Positions 46,246 to 56,519 of a stretch of 64,000 bases of DNA are shown here, piece after piece. Position 1 is the stretch's first letter; each line of letters begins with the position of its first letter. The translations under genes and the position numbers were made by a program. Source of the DNA: Variovorax gossypii (GTDB lineage: Bacteria > Pseudomonadota > Gammaproteobacteria > Burkholderiales > Burkholderiaceae_C); contig NZ_RXOE01000004.1 of the NCBI RefSeq assembly GCF_003965815.1, positions 1 to 64,000 on the forward strand. Reading direction: 5' to 3'. The notes under the pieces were generated by a model. The model worked only from the letters and a program-made list of their open reading frames with translations, had not been told where the DNA came from and made no database searches.

Positions 46246-47406
46246 TTGATCCACCGCATCCGCTCGGCCCTCCTCGCCTGCGCCCTCTGCACCGCTGCGC
46301 TGGCCGCATCCGCTCAGGTGAAGATCGGTTTCATCGGCACGCTCTCCGGACCTTCGGCGGCACTCGGGCAGGACCAGTACGACGGCTTCATGCTGGCCGT
46401 GGAACAGCGCAACGGAATGCTCGGCGGCGTGCCCGTGGCGGTCGTCAAGGAAGACGACCGGCAGGACCCCGAGCTCGGTGCGCAGCTGGTGGAGAACCTG
46501 GTCCAGAAGGACAAGGTCAGCTTCATCACCGGCGTGACCTCTTCCGACGTGATGATGGCAATGGCCAGGCCGCTCGCCAGATCGGGCGTGCTGTTCGTCG
46601 GCTCGAACGCCGGCCCCGCGCCGCTCGCTGGCAGGCAGTGCAACAACAGGTTCGTCTTCACCTCGTCCCAGGACGAGTACCAGGCCGGAATCGTGGGCAG
46701 GCATGCGGTCGACAAGGGCTGGTGGAAAACGCTGTTCCTGGCGCCAGACAGCCCGTCGGGCCGGGACCAGCTGCGGGGCTTCAGGCACTTCTATTCGGGC
46801 GAGGTGGTGAGCGAACTCCACGCCCGGCCCGGCCAGGCCGACTACTCGGCGGAGCTGGCGAAGATCAGGTCTGTCGCGCCGGACGCGGTGGTCGCCTTTC
46901 TTCCGGGCCAGATGGGCGTCGACTTCATCAGGCAGATGAACCGGTCGGGCCTGCTGGGGAAGGTTCCCCTGCTGACCATCGGCACCGTCGACGGCACGAC
47001 GCTGCCGCTGCTCGGCGATGCCGCGCTCGGCGCGCTGGCGGGCTCGGTCTGGGGCCCCGACCTGCCGAGCCCGACGAACAAGGCTTTCGTTCCGGCCTTC
47101 GAAAGGAAGTACGGGCGCATCCCGTCGCAGTACGCCGCGCAGGGTTTCGATGCGGCACTCCTCATCGACAGCGCGCTGAAGGAAACCGGGGGCTCCGTCG
47201 CCAATCGCAGCGACCTGCGCAACGCACTCAGCAGGGCCGACTTTCCGTCAGTGCGCAGCGGCTTCAAGTTCCTGCGCAACGGCTTCCCTGTCCAGGACGG
47301 CCACGTCTTCGTGGTCGCCAGGGATGCCCAGGGCCGCGCGTCGCTGAAGCGGGTCGCGACGCCGCTGGAGGCGAACGTCGACGCTTACTGGAACGACTGC
47401 AGGTAA
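46246..47406 (+). CDS. ABC transporter substrate-binding protein, branched-chain amino acid type (LivK-like)
   Basis: 386 aa periplasmic protein. No ATG fits; the TTG at 46246 is preceded by CAAGGAAC and leads into a clean signal peptide (IRSALLACALCTAALAASAQ) cleaved before VKIGFIGTLSGPSAALGQD. The two-lobe fold is visible (PVAVVKEDDRQDPELGAQLVE, ITGVTSS, then PDAVVAFLPGQ and SQYAAQGFDAALLIDSAL). No permease or ATPase genes accompany it, so it is an orphan binding protein. It follows the T6SS immunity gene by 38 bases on the same strand, but a shared role is doubtful. Confidence 0.85.
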   Translation: MIHRIRSALLACALCTAALAASAQVKIGFIGTLSGPSAALGQDQYDGFMLAVEQRNGMLGGVPVAVVKEDDRQDPELGAQLVENLVQKDKVSFITGVTSSDVMMAMARPLARSGVLFVGSNAGPAPLAGRQCNNRFVFTSSQDEYQAGIVGRHAVDKGWWKTLFLAPDSPSGRDQLRGFRHFYSGEVVSELHARPGQADYSAELAKIRSVAPDAVVAFLPGQMGVDFIRQMNRSGLLGKVPLLTIGTVDGTTLPLLGDAALGALAGSVWGPDLPSPTNKAFVPAFERKYGRIPSQYAAQGFDAALLIDSALKETGGSVANRSDLRNALSRADFPSVRSGFKFLRNGFPVQDGHVFVVARDAQGRASLKRVATPLEANVDAYWNDCR

Positions 47407-47528
47407 GAAAAGGGAAGCGGCGCGAACCCGAATAGGGGTTTTCACCTATCTCCCGGCATGTCGATTCTCCTCACGCTCGCCCGACGTGCTGCTGAGGGTC
47501 ATCCTCGGTTCTTCAGGAGTAATCAACC

Positions 47529-47981
47529 ATGGCTACCAACACCAATACCGTCCGCCTGCACCGCGTCCTGCGCGCCCCGCCGGAGCGCATCTATCGCGCA
47601 TTCACCCAGCCCGGCGCCTTCGAGCGCTGGCTGCCCCCGTTCGGCTACACCGGCAAGGTCCACGCGATGGAGCCGGTGGTGGGCGGCGTCTGGCGCATGT
47701 CCTTCACCAACTTCGGCACCGGCCACAGCCACTCGTTCGGCGGCAAGTACCTGGAGCTCGTTCCCCACACCCGCATCGCGTACGACGCGAGCTTCGACGA
47801 TCCCAACCTTCCGGGCACCATGAAGACGACCGTGAGCTTGACCGCCGTGTCCTGCGGCACGGACGTCTCCATCGTTCAGGAAGGCATTCCCGCCGTGATT
47901 CCCGCCGAGATGTGCTACCTGGGCTGGCAGGAGTCGCTGGTCTCGCTGGCCCAGCTGGTCGAGCCGAACATCCCGGGCTGA
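47529..47981 (+). CDS. SRPBCC (AHSA1-like) family protein
   Basis: 150 aa START-like protein. The opening VRLHRVLRAPPERIYRAFTQPGAFERWLPP is the family signature, and the closing WQESLVSLAQLVE is typical of the last long helix. Such proteins bind small hydrophobic ligands in a deep pocket and have varied, often unknown roles. It stands alone; a hairpin follows. Confidence 0.88.
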   Translation: MATNTNTVRLHRVLRAPPERIYRAFTQPGAFERWLPPFGYTGKVHAMEPVVGGVWRMSFTNFGTGHSHSFGGKYLELVPHTRIAYDASFDDPNLPGTMKTTVSLTAVSCGTDVSIVQEGIPAVIPAEMCYLGWQESLVSLAQLVEPNIPG

Positions 47982-48016
47982 GCGCCCGCGGGCTTCGCTG
48001 CGGCGAACCCGTGACC

Positions 48017-48044
48017 CTGCTGCCGGAACCCGCTCCGGCAGCAG
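48017..48044. terminator. Hairpin after the SRPBCC gene
   Basis: Perfect 11-bp stem (CTGCTGCCGGA / TCCGGCAGCAG) with a 6-base loop, 35 bases after the SRPBCC stop. No T-run follows, so it may be only an RNA stem. Confidence 0.5.
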
Positions 48045-48136
48045 GCCCCATCTCCCCCAAGCGACCACGCCTTGATTCCCCCGGCCTACGCCCGGGAATA
48101 CCCTCTGACGCCTCTTCGTTTGTCTTGCCTACATTT

Positions 48137-48148
48137 CTTGCATGCAAG
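48137..48148. promoter_or_regulatory. GntR-type operator (site 1)
   Basis: Perfect palindrome CTTGCATGCAAG, extended by one more pair to TCTTGCATGCAAGA. It lies about 60 bases upstream of dctA. Compact TTGCATGCAA-like palindromes are typical of FadR-subfamily GntR regulators, and one is encoded directly downstream of dctA. Confidence 0.65.
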
Positions 48149-48159
48149 AGATGGCATTG

Positions 48160-48171
48160 CTTGCATGCAAA
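48160..48171. promoter_or_regulatory. GntR-type operator (site 2)
   Basis: Second palindrome, TTGCATGCAA at 48161-48170 within CTTGCATGCAAA, centred 23 bases from site 1, so near the same face of the helix. It is the only other copy of this word I saw in the vicinity. Confidence 0.65.
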
Positions 48172-48206
48172 ACCCAGACACGACAGACAGACAGACAGGA
48201 GACTTC

Positions 48207-49553
48207 ATGCCCCGCTTCGCCAAATCGCTATTCGGTCAGGTGGTCATCGCGCTGGTGCTCGGCGTGCTCGCGGGGCTTCTTGCGCCCGAGTACGCCGTCA
48301 AGCTCAAGCCGCTCGGTGACGGTTTCATCAAGCTGATCAAGATGATCATCCCTGTGCTGGTGTTCTGCGTGGTGGTGCACGGCATCGCCGGCGCGGGAGA
48401 CCTCAGGCGCGTGGGCCGGGTGGGCGTGAAGTCGCTCATCTACTTCGAGGTGCTGACCACCATCGCGCTGGCGATGGGCCTGGTGCTGGCCTTCGTGTTC
48501 CAGCCGGGCACGGGCATGAACGTCGATCCGTCGAAGCTCGATCCGGCCGCGATGAGCGCCTATGCCTCGAACGCCGACAAGCTCACGAGCGGCGGCACGG
48601 TCGAGTTCCTGATGAAGCTCATCCCGACCACGGTGGTGAACGCCTTCGCCACCGGCGACGTGCTGCAGGTGCTGCTGTTCGCGGTGCTCTTCGGCTGCGC
48701 GCTCACGCTGCTCGGCGAGCGCGGCAAGCCGGTGGCCGTGGTGGTCGACGCGCTCTCGCTGGTGCTCTTCAAGATCATGGGCATCATCATCAAGCTGGCG
48801 CCGCTGGGCGTGCTGGGCGCCATCGCGTTCACGGTGGGGCAGTACGGCATCGGCTCGCTCAAGCAGCTGGGCATGCTGGTCGCCCTCTTCTACGGCGCGG
48901 TGCTGGTCTTCGTGTTCGTGGTGCTCGGGCTGGTGATGCGCATGTCGGGCTTCAGCCTGATCAAGCTGCTGCGCTACCTGCGCGAAGAGCTCGCCATCGT
49001 GTTCGCCACCACCTCGTCGGACAGCGTGCTGCCGCAGGTCATGGCCAAGCTGCGCCGCATGGGCATCCGCGATTCGACCGTGGGCCTGGTGATTCCCACG
49101 GGCTACTCGTTCAACCTCGACGCCTTCTCGATCTACATCACGCTGGCGGCCGTGTTCATCGCGCAGGCCACCAACACGCCGATCTCGATGGCCGACCTGA
49201 TGACGATCCTGGCGATCGCGCTGGTCACCTCCAAGGGCGCGCACGGCGTGCCGGGCTCGGCCATCGTGGTGCTGGCGGCAACGCTGCATGCCATTCCGGC
49301 GATTCCCGCGATCGGGCTGGTGCTGGTGCTGTCGGTCGACTGGTTCATGGGCATCGCCCGCGCGCTGGGCAACCTGATCGGCAACTGCGTAGCGACGGTG
49401 GCCATCGCCGCCTGGGAAGGCGACATCGACCGCGAACGCGCGCACGCGGTGCTCGACGGCACCTATTCGCCCGACGACGAGCCGCTGGCCGAGGCCGAAG
49501 ACACAGCCGTGGTAAACACCACGGCCACCGCCTCCGCATCGAGCGCCCACTGA
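48207..49553 (+). CDS. dctA: C4-dicarboxylate transporter DctA
   Basis: 448 aa inner-membrane Na+/H+-coupled importer of succinate, fumarate and malate (DAACS family). The ATG at 48207 follows ACAGGAGACTTC. It has the conserved serine-rich hairpin region (FATTSSDSVLPQVMAKL), the TM7 segment PTGYSFNLDAFSIY, and SKGAHGVPGSAIVVLAATL. Two palindromic operator sites precede it and the GntR regulator gene follows after 20 bases, so regulation by that protein is likely. Confidence 0.93.
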   Translation: MPRFAKSLFGQVVIALVLGVLAGLLAPEYAVKLKPLGDGFIKLIKMIIPVLVFCVVVHGIAGAGDLRRVGRVGVKSLIYFEVLTTIALAMGLVLAFVFQPGTGMNVDPSKLDPAAMSAYASNADKLTSGGTVEFLMKLIPTTVVNAFATGDVLQVLLFAVLFGCALTLLGERGKPVAVVVDALSLVLFKIMGIIIKLAPLGVLGAIAFTVGQYGIGSLKQLGMLVALFYGAVLVFVFVVLGLVMRMSGFSLIKLLRYLREELAIVFATTSSDSVLPQVMAKLRRMGIRDSTVGLVIPTGYSFNLDAFSIYITLAAVFIAQATNTPISMADLMTILAIALVTSKGAHGVPGSAIVVLAATLHAIPAIPAIGLVLVLSVDWFMGIARALGNLIGNCVATVAIAAWEGDIDRERAHAVLDGTYSPDDEPLAEAEDTAVVNTTATASASSAH

Positions 49554-49573
49554 ACAGGGAACAGAAGAGAAAC

Positions 49574-50278
49574 ATGCCCGCCGACGTCAGCCCCACCGTC
49601 ATCGCCGAACGCGTCGTCGAGGCCATCCTCGCGCAGAAGCTCGCGCCGGGCGAGCGGCTGGGCGAGCAGGCGCTGGCCGAGAACTTCTCGGTGAGCCGCA
49701 CGATGGTGCGCGAGGCGCTGATGCAGCTGCAGGCGCGCGGTTTCGTCGAGGTGCAGTCGCGCCGCGGCTGGTACGTGGTGGAGCCTTCGGCCGAAGAGGC
49801 GCGCGACGCCTTCTCGGCGCGGCGCATCGTGGAGGCCGGCATCCTCGAGGCCAGCGCGGGCCGGCCGCTCTCGAAGGTGATCCGCAAGCTGCGCGACCAC
49901 ATCGCCGACGAGCAGCGCGCCATCGAAGGCGCCGACGCCGCCACGCGCGCCTTCCTGCTGGCCGACTTCCACGTCTGCCTGGCCGAGCAGATGGGGCACC
50001 AGCTGCTGGTCGACGTGCTGCGCGATCTCACGGCCCGCACCACGCTGGCGGCCACGCTCTACCAGTCGAAGCACGAGGCGGGGCAGTCGTGCGCGGAGCA
50101 CGGGGCGATCGTTGCGGCGCTGGAGGCTGGGGATACGGCCCGGGCGCGGCGGCTGATGCTGGAGCACATCGGCAATGTCGAGCGGGCGCTGGAGGTCGAC
50201 GCGGCCACGGAGCCCGATGCACCGAGCAGGCTCAAGGCCACGCTGGCGCCGGTGGCGCTGCCGCGCGCGCGGCGGTGA
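49574..50278 (+). CDS. GntR family regulator, FadR/FCD type
   Basis: 234 aa. The N-terminal winged helix is clear (AERVVEAILAQKLAPGERLGEQALAENFSVSRTMVREAL). The C-terminal FCD effector domain is helical with metal-binding histidines spread in LADFHVCLAEQMGH and EHGAIVAALEAGD. Placed 20 bases after dctA in the same direction. It most likely binds the paired palindromes upstream of dctA and responds to an organic acid. Confidence 0.92.
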   Translation: MPADVSPTVIAERVVEAILAQKLAPGERLGEQALAENFSVSRTMVREALMQLQARGFVEVQSRRGWYVVEPSAEEARDAFSARRIVEAGILEASAGRPLSKVIRKLRDHIADEQRAIEGADAATRAFLLADFHVCLAEQMGHQLLVDVLRDLTARTTLAATLYQSKHEAGQSCAEHGAIVAALEAGDTARARRLMLEHIGNVERALEVDAATEPDAPSRLKATLAPVALPRARR

Positions 50279-50452
50279 TCGCGCCCGTGCACGTCTGTGC
50301 ACTAATACCGCGCGTGCTATCGAGTTCCTAGCATCCGGCGCAATGCCGCCGGGCTTCCCAGGCGAGCCGATCGCCCGAAACAGCCCTGGCGCACGAGGGC
50401 GCACCCGCTGACACGGTCCTGGGTTCCGGCTCGGCTACAGTCCGAGACACTT

Positions 50453-51565
50453 ATGAACTCACCCCAACTCCAGCGCGGCGTGTTCCTCGCCCTTCTCGCC
50501 GTCGTGACCGTCGCCTTCCTCTGGGTGCTGATGCCGTTCTTCGGCGCGGTGCTGTGGGGCGTGGCGCTGGCGATCCTGTTCACGCCGCTCTACAAGCGGC
50601 TGCTGAAGAAGATGCGCGGCAGGCCCAACGCGGCGGCACTGTCCACGCTGGCCATCTGCCTGTTCATCGTGATCCTGCCGCTGGCCATGGTGGGCGTGTC
50701 GCTGGTGCAGGAGATCGCGCTGGTCACGCAGAGCATCCGTTCCGGGCAGCTCAACTTCGCGGCCTACTTCCAGCAGATCCTGGACGCCTCGCCGCAGTGG
50801 CTGCTGAACCTGGTCGAGCGCTTCAACCTCGGCGACATGGCGGCCTGGCAGGCGCGCATCTCGGCCGCCGCCGGGCAGGCCAGCCAGATCATCGCGAGCC
50901 AGGCGCTGGCCATCGGCCAGAACACCTTCGACTTCATCGTCAGCTTCTTCGTGATGCTGTACCTGCTGTACTTCCTGGTGCGCGACGGCGCAACGCTGTC
51001 GAAGACGATGCGCGACGCGGTGCCGCTGGCCAAGCCGCACACGCACTACCTGCTCAACAAGTTCACCACCGTGATCCGCGCCACCGTGAAAGGCAACGTG
51101 GCGGTGGCCGTCGCGCAGGGCGCGCTCGGCGGGCTGGCGTTCTGGTTCCTCGGCGTGCAGGGCGCGCTGCTGTGGGCGGTGCTGATGGCCTTCCTGTCGC
51201 TGCTGCCCGCCGTGGGCGCGGCGCTGATCTGGGCGCCGGTGGCCATCTACTTCCTGGCCACGGGCCATTTCTGGCAGGGCGGCGTGCTGATCTTCGTGGG
51301 CGTGTTCGTGATCGGCCTGGTCGACAACATCCTGCGCCCCGTGCTGGTGGGCAAGGACACGCAGATGCCCGACTACATCGTGCTGATGTCGACCATCGGC
51401 GGCATGGCGATCTTCGGCATCAACGGCTTCGTGATCGGGCCGGTGATCGCGGCGCTGTTCATGGCCGCGTGGAGCCTGTTCGCCGATTCGGGCCACGTGG
51501 GCAACGGCCACGAGGCAGCCGAAGGCGTGGAAGGCGCCGAGAACAGCGGCAAGAAGAAGGGCTGA
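50453..51565 (+). CDS. AI-2E family transporter
   Basis: 370 aa membrane protein with about eight helices in the AI-2E/UPF0118 arrangement. Markers are the first helix FLALLAVVTVAFLWVLMPFFGAVLWGVALA, the loop FIVSFFVMLYLLYFLVRDG, and the conserved GLVDNILRPVLVGKDTQMPDYIVLMSTIGG. Relatives export autoinducer-2, polyols or ions; the substrate here is unknown. It seems monocistronic. Confidence 0.92.
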   Translation: MNSPQLQRGVFLALLAVVTVAFLWVLMPFFGAVLWGVALAILFTPLYKRLLKKMRGRPNAAALSTLAICLFIVILPLAMVGVSLVQEIALVTQSIRSGQLNFAAYFQQILDASPQWLLNLVERFNLGDMAAWQARISAAAGQASQIIASQALAIGQNTFDFIVSFFVMLYLLYFLVRDGATLSKTMRDAVPLAKPHTHYLLNKFTTVIRATVKGNVAVAVAQGALGGLAFWFLGVQGALLWAVLMAFLSLLPAVGAALIWAPVAIYFLATGHFWQGGVLIFVGVFVIGLVDNILRPVLVGKDTQMPDYIVLMSTIGGMAIFGINGFVIGPVIAALFMAAWSLFADSGHVGNGHEAAEGVEGAENSGKKKG

Positions 51566-51719
51566 GGCGGCTGAGGCAGGAGCAGGCACCCGCCCGCTCC
51601 TCCGTTCCGCCCCCTCCGCGCGCATTTCGCGCGCGCAATCCTGCGTTTCGTCACATGGCGCTGGGCACCGAGCCCGGCCTGCGAGATCGTCGGGCCTCCA
51701 ACTTCCAACGAGGCCCGCC

Positions 51720-52157
51720 ATGCAACTTCCCGCATTCATGTCCCGCCCGGCCGTGCACGCCCTGTGCACCACCGCGATCCTCCTGCCCGCCGGCGCCTTC
51801 GCCGCCGACCTGAGCCTGAGCGTCGCCGACGGCCCCGCCGCCAATGCCACGCTCTACGTCGCGCTGTACAACGACGCCGCCAGCTACGCCGACAGCAAGG
51901 CCGTGGCCTCGCAGACCGCGCCGATGCAGGACGGCAAGGCCCGCCTCGTGTTCGCGGGACTGGCGCCCGGACGCTACGCGCTGCGCGCATTCGCCGACGA
52001 GAACGGCAACGGCAAGCTCGACACCAACCTCATGGGCATGCCGATCGAGCGCTATGGCTTCTCGAACGACGCCAAGGGCAACCGCGCCGCGCCCGACTTC
52101 GAGGCCGCCGCGATCGCCGTCGACGCCGACCTGCAGACCGTCATCCACCTGCGCTGA
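51720..52157 (+). CDS. DUF2141 domain exported protein
   Basis: 145 aa with a signal peptide ending at GAFAAD. The DUF2141 pattern is present: LYVALYNDAASYADSKAV, then LAPGRYALRAFADENGNGKLDTN, then PIERYGFSNDAKG. The DENGNGKLDTN loop is a likely calcium-binding site. The fold is a small beta sandwich in the periplasm. It is next to a carotenoid-oxygenase-family gene 13 bases away, a pairing that may be functional. Confidence 0.88.
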   Translation: MQLPAFMSRPAVHALCTTAILLPAGAFAADLSLSVADGPAANATLYVALYNDAASYADSKAVASQTAPMQDGKARLVFAGLAPGRYALRAFADENGNGKLDTNLMGMPIERYGFSNDAKGNRAAPDFEAAAIAVDADLQTVIHLR

Positions 52158-52170
52158 GGAGCACGACGCC

Positions 52171-53667
52171 ATGGAACGACGCGAACTCCTGCGCCTGCTG
52201 GCTTCGGCCGGCGCCCTGCCCCTGCTGGCACCGCTGGCGCGCGCGGCCGGCACCGACGATTGGCAGACCCAGTTCGAGGCTGCCGACGCCCCCTGGAAGA
52301 CCGGCTTCGCCACGCCTGCCGACGACTTTCCGCTGACCCGTGCCACGGTGCGCGGACGCTTCCCCGACGCCGTGGCGGGCACGCTGTTCCGCATCGGCCC
52401 GGCCGGCCACGACCTGGGCGGCGAGCGCTACCACCACTGGTTCGACGGCGACGGCATGGTGCATCGCTTCGTGATCGAGGGGGCCGAAGTGCGTCACCAG
52501 GGCCGCTATGTAGCCACGCCCAAGCGCGTGGCCGAAGTGAAGGCCGGCCGCCGCCTGTTCGAGGCCTTCGGCACCATGCCGCCGGGCGTGGAGCCGCCGA
52601 CTTCCGCCGACAGCATCAACGTTGCCAACACCAGCGTGCTGCCGATGCGCGGCGAGGTCCTGGCGCTGTGGGAAGGCGGCTCGGCCACGCGCATCGACGC
52701 GCTCACGCTCGACACGCTGGGCGTGAAGACCTGGCGCGCCGATCTCGCGGGCATGCCGTTTTCGGCCCATCCCAAGGTCGATCCGGACGGCACGGTGTGG
52801 AATTTCGGCGTGAGCTCCGGCCAGGGCCTGCTGGCGCTGTACGAGATCGCGCCCGAAGGCGCGCTGCGGCGCGCGGCCGTGGTGCCGGTGGCAGACATGC
52901 CGATGGTCCACGACTTCGCCGTCACCGAGCGGCACCTGGTGTTCCTGCTGCCGCCGCTGGTCTACGACAGCAAGCGCAAGGCCGCCGGCGCGAGCTTTCT
53001 CGACGCGCACGTCTGGCGGCCGGAGCTCGGCATGCGCGCACTGGTCATCGACAAGCGGAACTGGGAAAAGCGCCAAGTGCTCGCGCTGCCGGCCGGCTTC
53101 CTGTTCCACGTCGGCAACGCCTGGGAGGAAGACACGCCGCGCGGCACGCAGATCCACATCGACTACGTGCGCTCGGACAACGCCGACTCGGTGTTCGTCA
53201 CCAGCCGCGAACTGATGCGCGCCCGCCGCGTGAAGACCACCGAGCCGCACCTGACCGTGGCCACGCTGAACCTGTCCACGGAGCGTGCCATGCAGAAGAC
53301 GCTGGCGCAGGAAGCCGAATTCCCGCGCATCGACCCGCGCCGCGTCGGCCTGCGCCATCGCCAGGTGGTGCACGCCACGCAGATCCGGCGCGACCTGCCC
53401 GGCTTCGGCGCGATCGCGCGCACCGACGTCGAGACCGGCCGCAGCCAGCGCTACAGCTACGGCACGCAGGCCATGGTGGAAGAACACGTCTTCGTGCCCG
53501 ACGGCTCGAAAGCGGGCTGGGTGCTGGGCACCGTGCTCGACTTCGGCAGGCGGAAGACGGTGCTGTCGTGCTTCGCGGCGGACAACCTGGCTGCGGGACC
53601 GGTGGCGCAGGCCACGCTGCCTTACGCTCTTCCTCTAGGCCTGCACGGTGCCTTCGTGAGCGCCTGA
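52171..53667 (+). CDS. Carotenoid oxygenase family protein
   Basis: 498 aa non-heme iron dioxygenase that cleaves a polyene or stilbene-like C=C bond. The N-terminus has two arginines before a hydrophobic stretch (ERRELLRLLASAGALPLL), a twin-arginine-type signal. The four iron-binding histidines appear in their usual contexts: AHPKVDPDG, MVHDFAVTERH, VVHATQ or EEHVFVP, and the final GLHGAFV. HWFDGDGMVHRF near residue 90 is the family's N-terminal signature. Start ATG 13 bases after the DUF2141 stop. The substrate may be a lignin-derived stilbene rather than a carotenoid; not proven. Confidence 0.9.
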   Translation: MERRELLRLLASAGALPLLAPLARAAGTDDWQTQFEAADAPWKTGFATPADDFPLTRATVRGRFPDAVAGTLFRIGPAGHDLGGERYHHWFDGDGMVHRFVIEGAEVRHQGRYVATPKRVAEVKAGRRLFEAFGTMPPGVEPPTSADSINVANTSVLPMRGEVLALWEGGSATRIDALTLDTLGVKTWRADLAGMPFSAHPKVDPDGTVWNFGVSSGQGLLALYEIAPEGALRRAAVVPVADMPMVHDFAVTERHLVFLLPPLVYDSKRKAAGASFLDAHVWRPELGMRALVIDKRNWEKRQVLALPAGFLFHVGNAWEEDTPRGTQIHIDYVRSDNADSVFVTSRELMRARRVKTTEPHLTVATLNLSTERAMQKTLAQEAEFPRIDPRRVGLRHRQVVHATQIRRDLPGFGAIARTDVETGRSQRYSYGTQAMVEEHVFVPDGSKAGWVLGTVLDFGRRKTVLSCFAADNLAAGPVAQATLPYALPLGLHGAFVSA

Positions 53668-53692
53668 AGAAGAAGAAGAAGAAGAAGAAGAA
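53666..53692. repeat. (GAA)9 microsatellite at a stop codon
   Basis: Nine perfect GAA units begin inside the TGA stop of the carotenoid-oxygenase gene and fill most of the gap to the convergent LysR gene (stop at 53695). Slippage would change the spacer, not the reading frames, since both stops are outside or at its edge. Confidence 0.9.
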
Positions 53693-53694
53693 AT

Positions 53695-54597
53695 TCAGGC
53701 CTCCCACCAGCCTTCGTCGAAGCGCCCCTGCAGGAAGGCCACGAAGCCCGACACCTTGCCCGGCACCAGCTTGGGCGACGGGAAGACGGCGTGTATCTCC
53801 TGCTCGGGCAGCGCGTGGTCGCCGAGCACCTCGCGCACCTTGCCGGCCGCCAGCGAGTCGCTGGCCACGTAGCGCGGCATCAGCGCGATGCCCAGGCCGT
53901 CGCGCGCCGCCGCCAGCACGGCCGAGAGGTTGTTCGAGCGGAAGCGACCCGACACCGGCACCGTGACCGGCTCGCCCCTGGGCGTGTGCATGCGCCAGAA
54001 CTCGTCGCCCACCACGCTGCTGTAGATGAGCGCCACGTGCGCGCTCAGGTCCTGCGCGCGCTTCGGCGTGCCGTGCTTCTTCAGGTAGGCGGGCGAGGCG
54101 ACCATCACCCACGGATTGGCGCCCAGGTAGCGCGCGCCCAATGACGAGTCGGCCAGCTTGCCCATGCGGATGGCCACGTCGATGCCCTGCGCGATGAGAT
54201 CCACGTAGCGGTCCTCGAAGCTCAGGTCGAGCTGCACCTGCGGATGCCGGCTCATGTACTCGAGCGCCAGCGGCACCACCACGCGCCGCCCGAAGGCCAC
54301 CGAGGTGCCCACGCGCAGCAGCCCCTGCGCCTGGGTCTGCCGCAGCTGCACGATGCTGTCGGCCTCCTCGGCCTCACGCACGATGGTCTTGCACTTCTCG
54401 TAGTAGAGCGCGCCAGGCTCGGTGAGGCTCACGCCGCGCGTGTTGCGGTTGAGCAGGCGCACCTTCAGCCGCTCCTCGGTGGCGGCGATCTGCTTGGTCA
54501 CCGTGGGCTGCGTGGTGTTGAACTCGCGCGCGGCCTTCGAGAAGCTGCCCGTCTCGACCACCCGCACGAACATTTCCATTGCCAGCAATCTGTCCAT
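53695..54597 (-). CDS. LysR family transcriptional regulator of the gcl operon
   Basis: 300 aa from the ATG at 54597; a GTG at 54615 would add six residues but overlaps the spacing expected for the operator. The helix-turn-helix is [38 protein letters not shown]. The effector domain contains [24 protein letters not shown]. It is divergent from the glyoxylate carboligase gene, with an ATTCC-N5-GGAAT operator between, so it is the likely regulator of gcl-hyi-glxR. Confidence 0.92.
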   Translation of the reverse strand: MDRLLAMEMFVRVVETGSFSKAAREFNTTQPTVTKQIAATEERLKVRLLNRNTRGVSLTEPGALYYEKCKTIVREAEEADSIVQLRQTQAQGLLRVGTSVAFGRRVVVPLALEYMSRHPQVQLDLSFEDRYVDLIAQGIDVAIRMGKLADSSLGARYLGANPWVMVASPAYLKKHGTPKRAQDLSAHVALIYSSVVGDEFWRMHTPRGEPVTVPVSGRFRSNNLSAVLAAARDGLGIALMPRYVASDSLAAGKVREVLGDHALPEQEIHAVFPSPKLVPGKVSGFVAFLQGRFDEGWWEA

Positions 54598-54616
54598 GGG
54601 CCGGATGGTAGTCACT

Positions 54617-54633
54617 TATTCCGCCGTGGAATA
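54617..54633. promoter_or_regulatory. LysR-type operator between regulator and gcl
   Basis: Inverted repeat TATTCC-N5-GGAATA, containing the T-N11-A core of LysR sites. It is 20 bases from the regulator ATG and 76 bases upstream of the gcl ATG, where an autoregulatory and activator site is expected. Confidence 0.65.
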
Positions 54634-54708
54634 GGTTTTATGGTCCGCAGCCGTCTTCTTGGAATCCGCCCCGCTTCCTACAGTGAGCCCATCCCAAAGG
54701 AGACTCAG

Positions 54709-56499
<1,791 letters not shown>

Positions 56500-56519
56500 G
56501 ACGAAGGAAGAGAAAAGAC

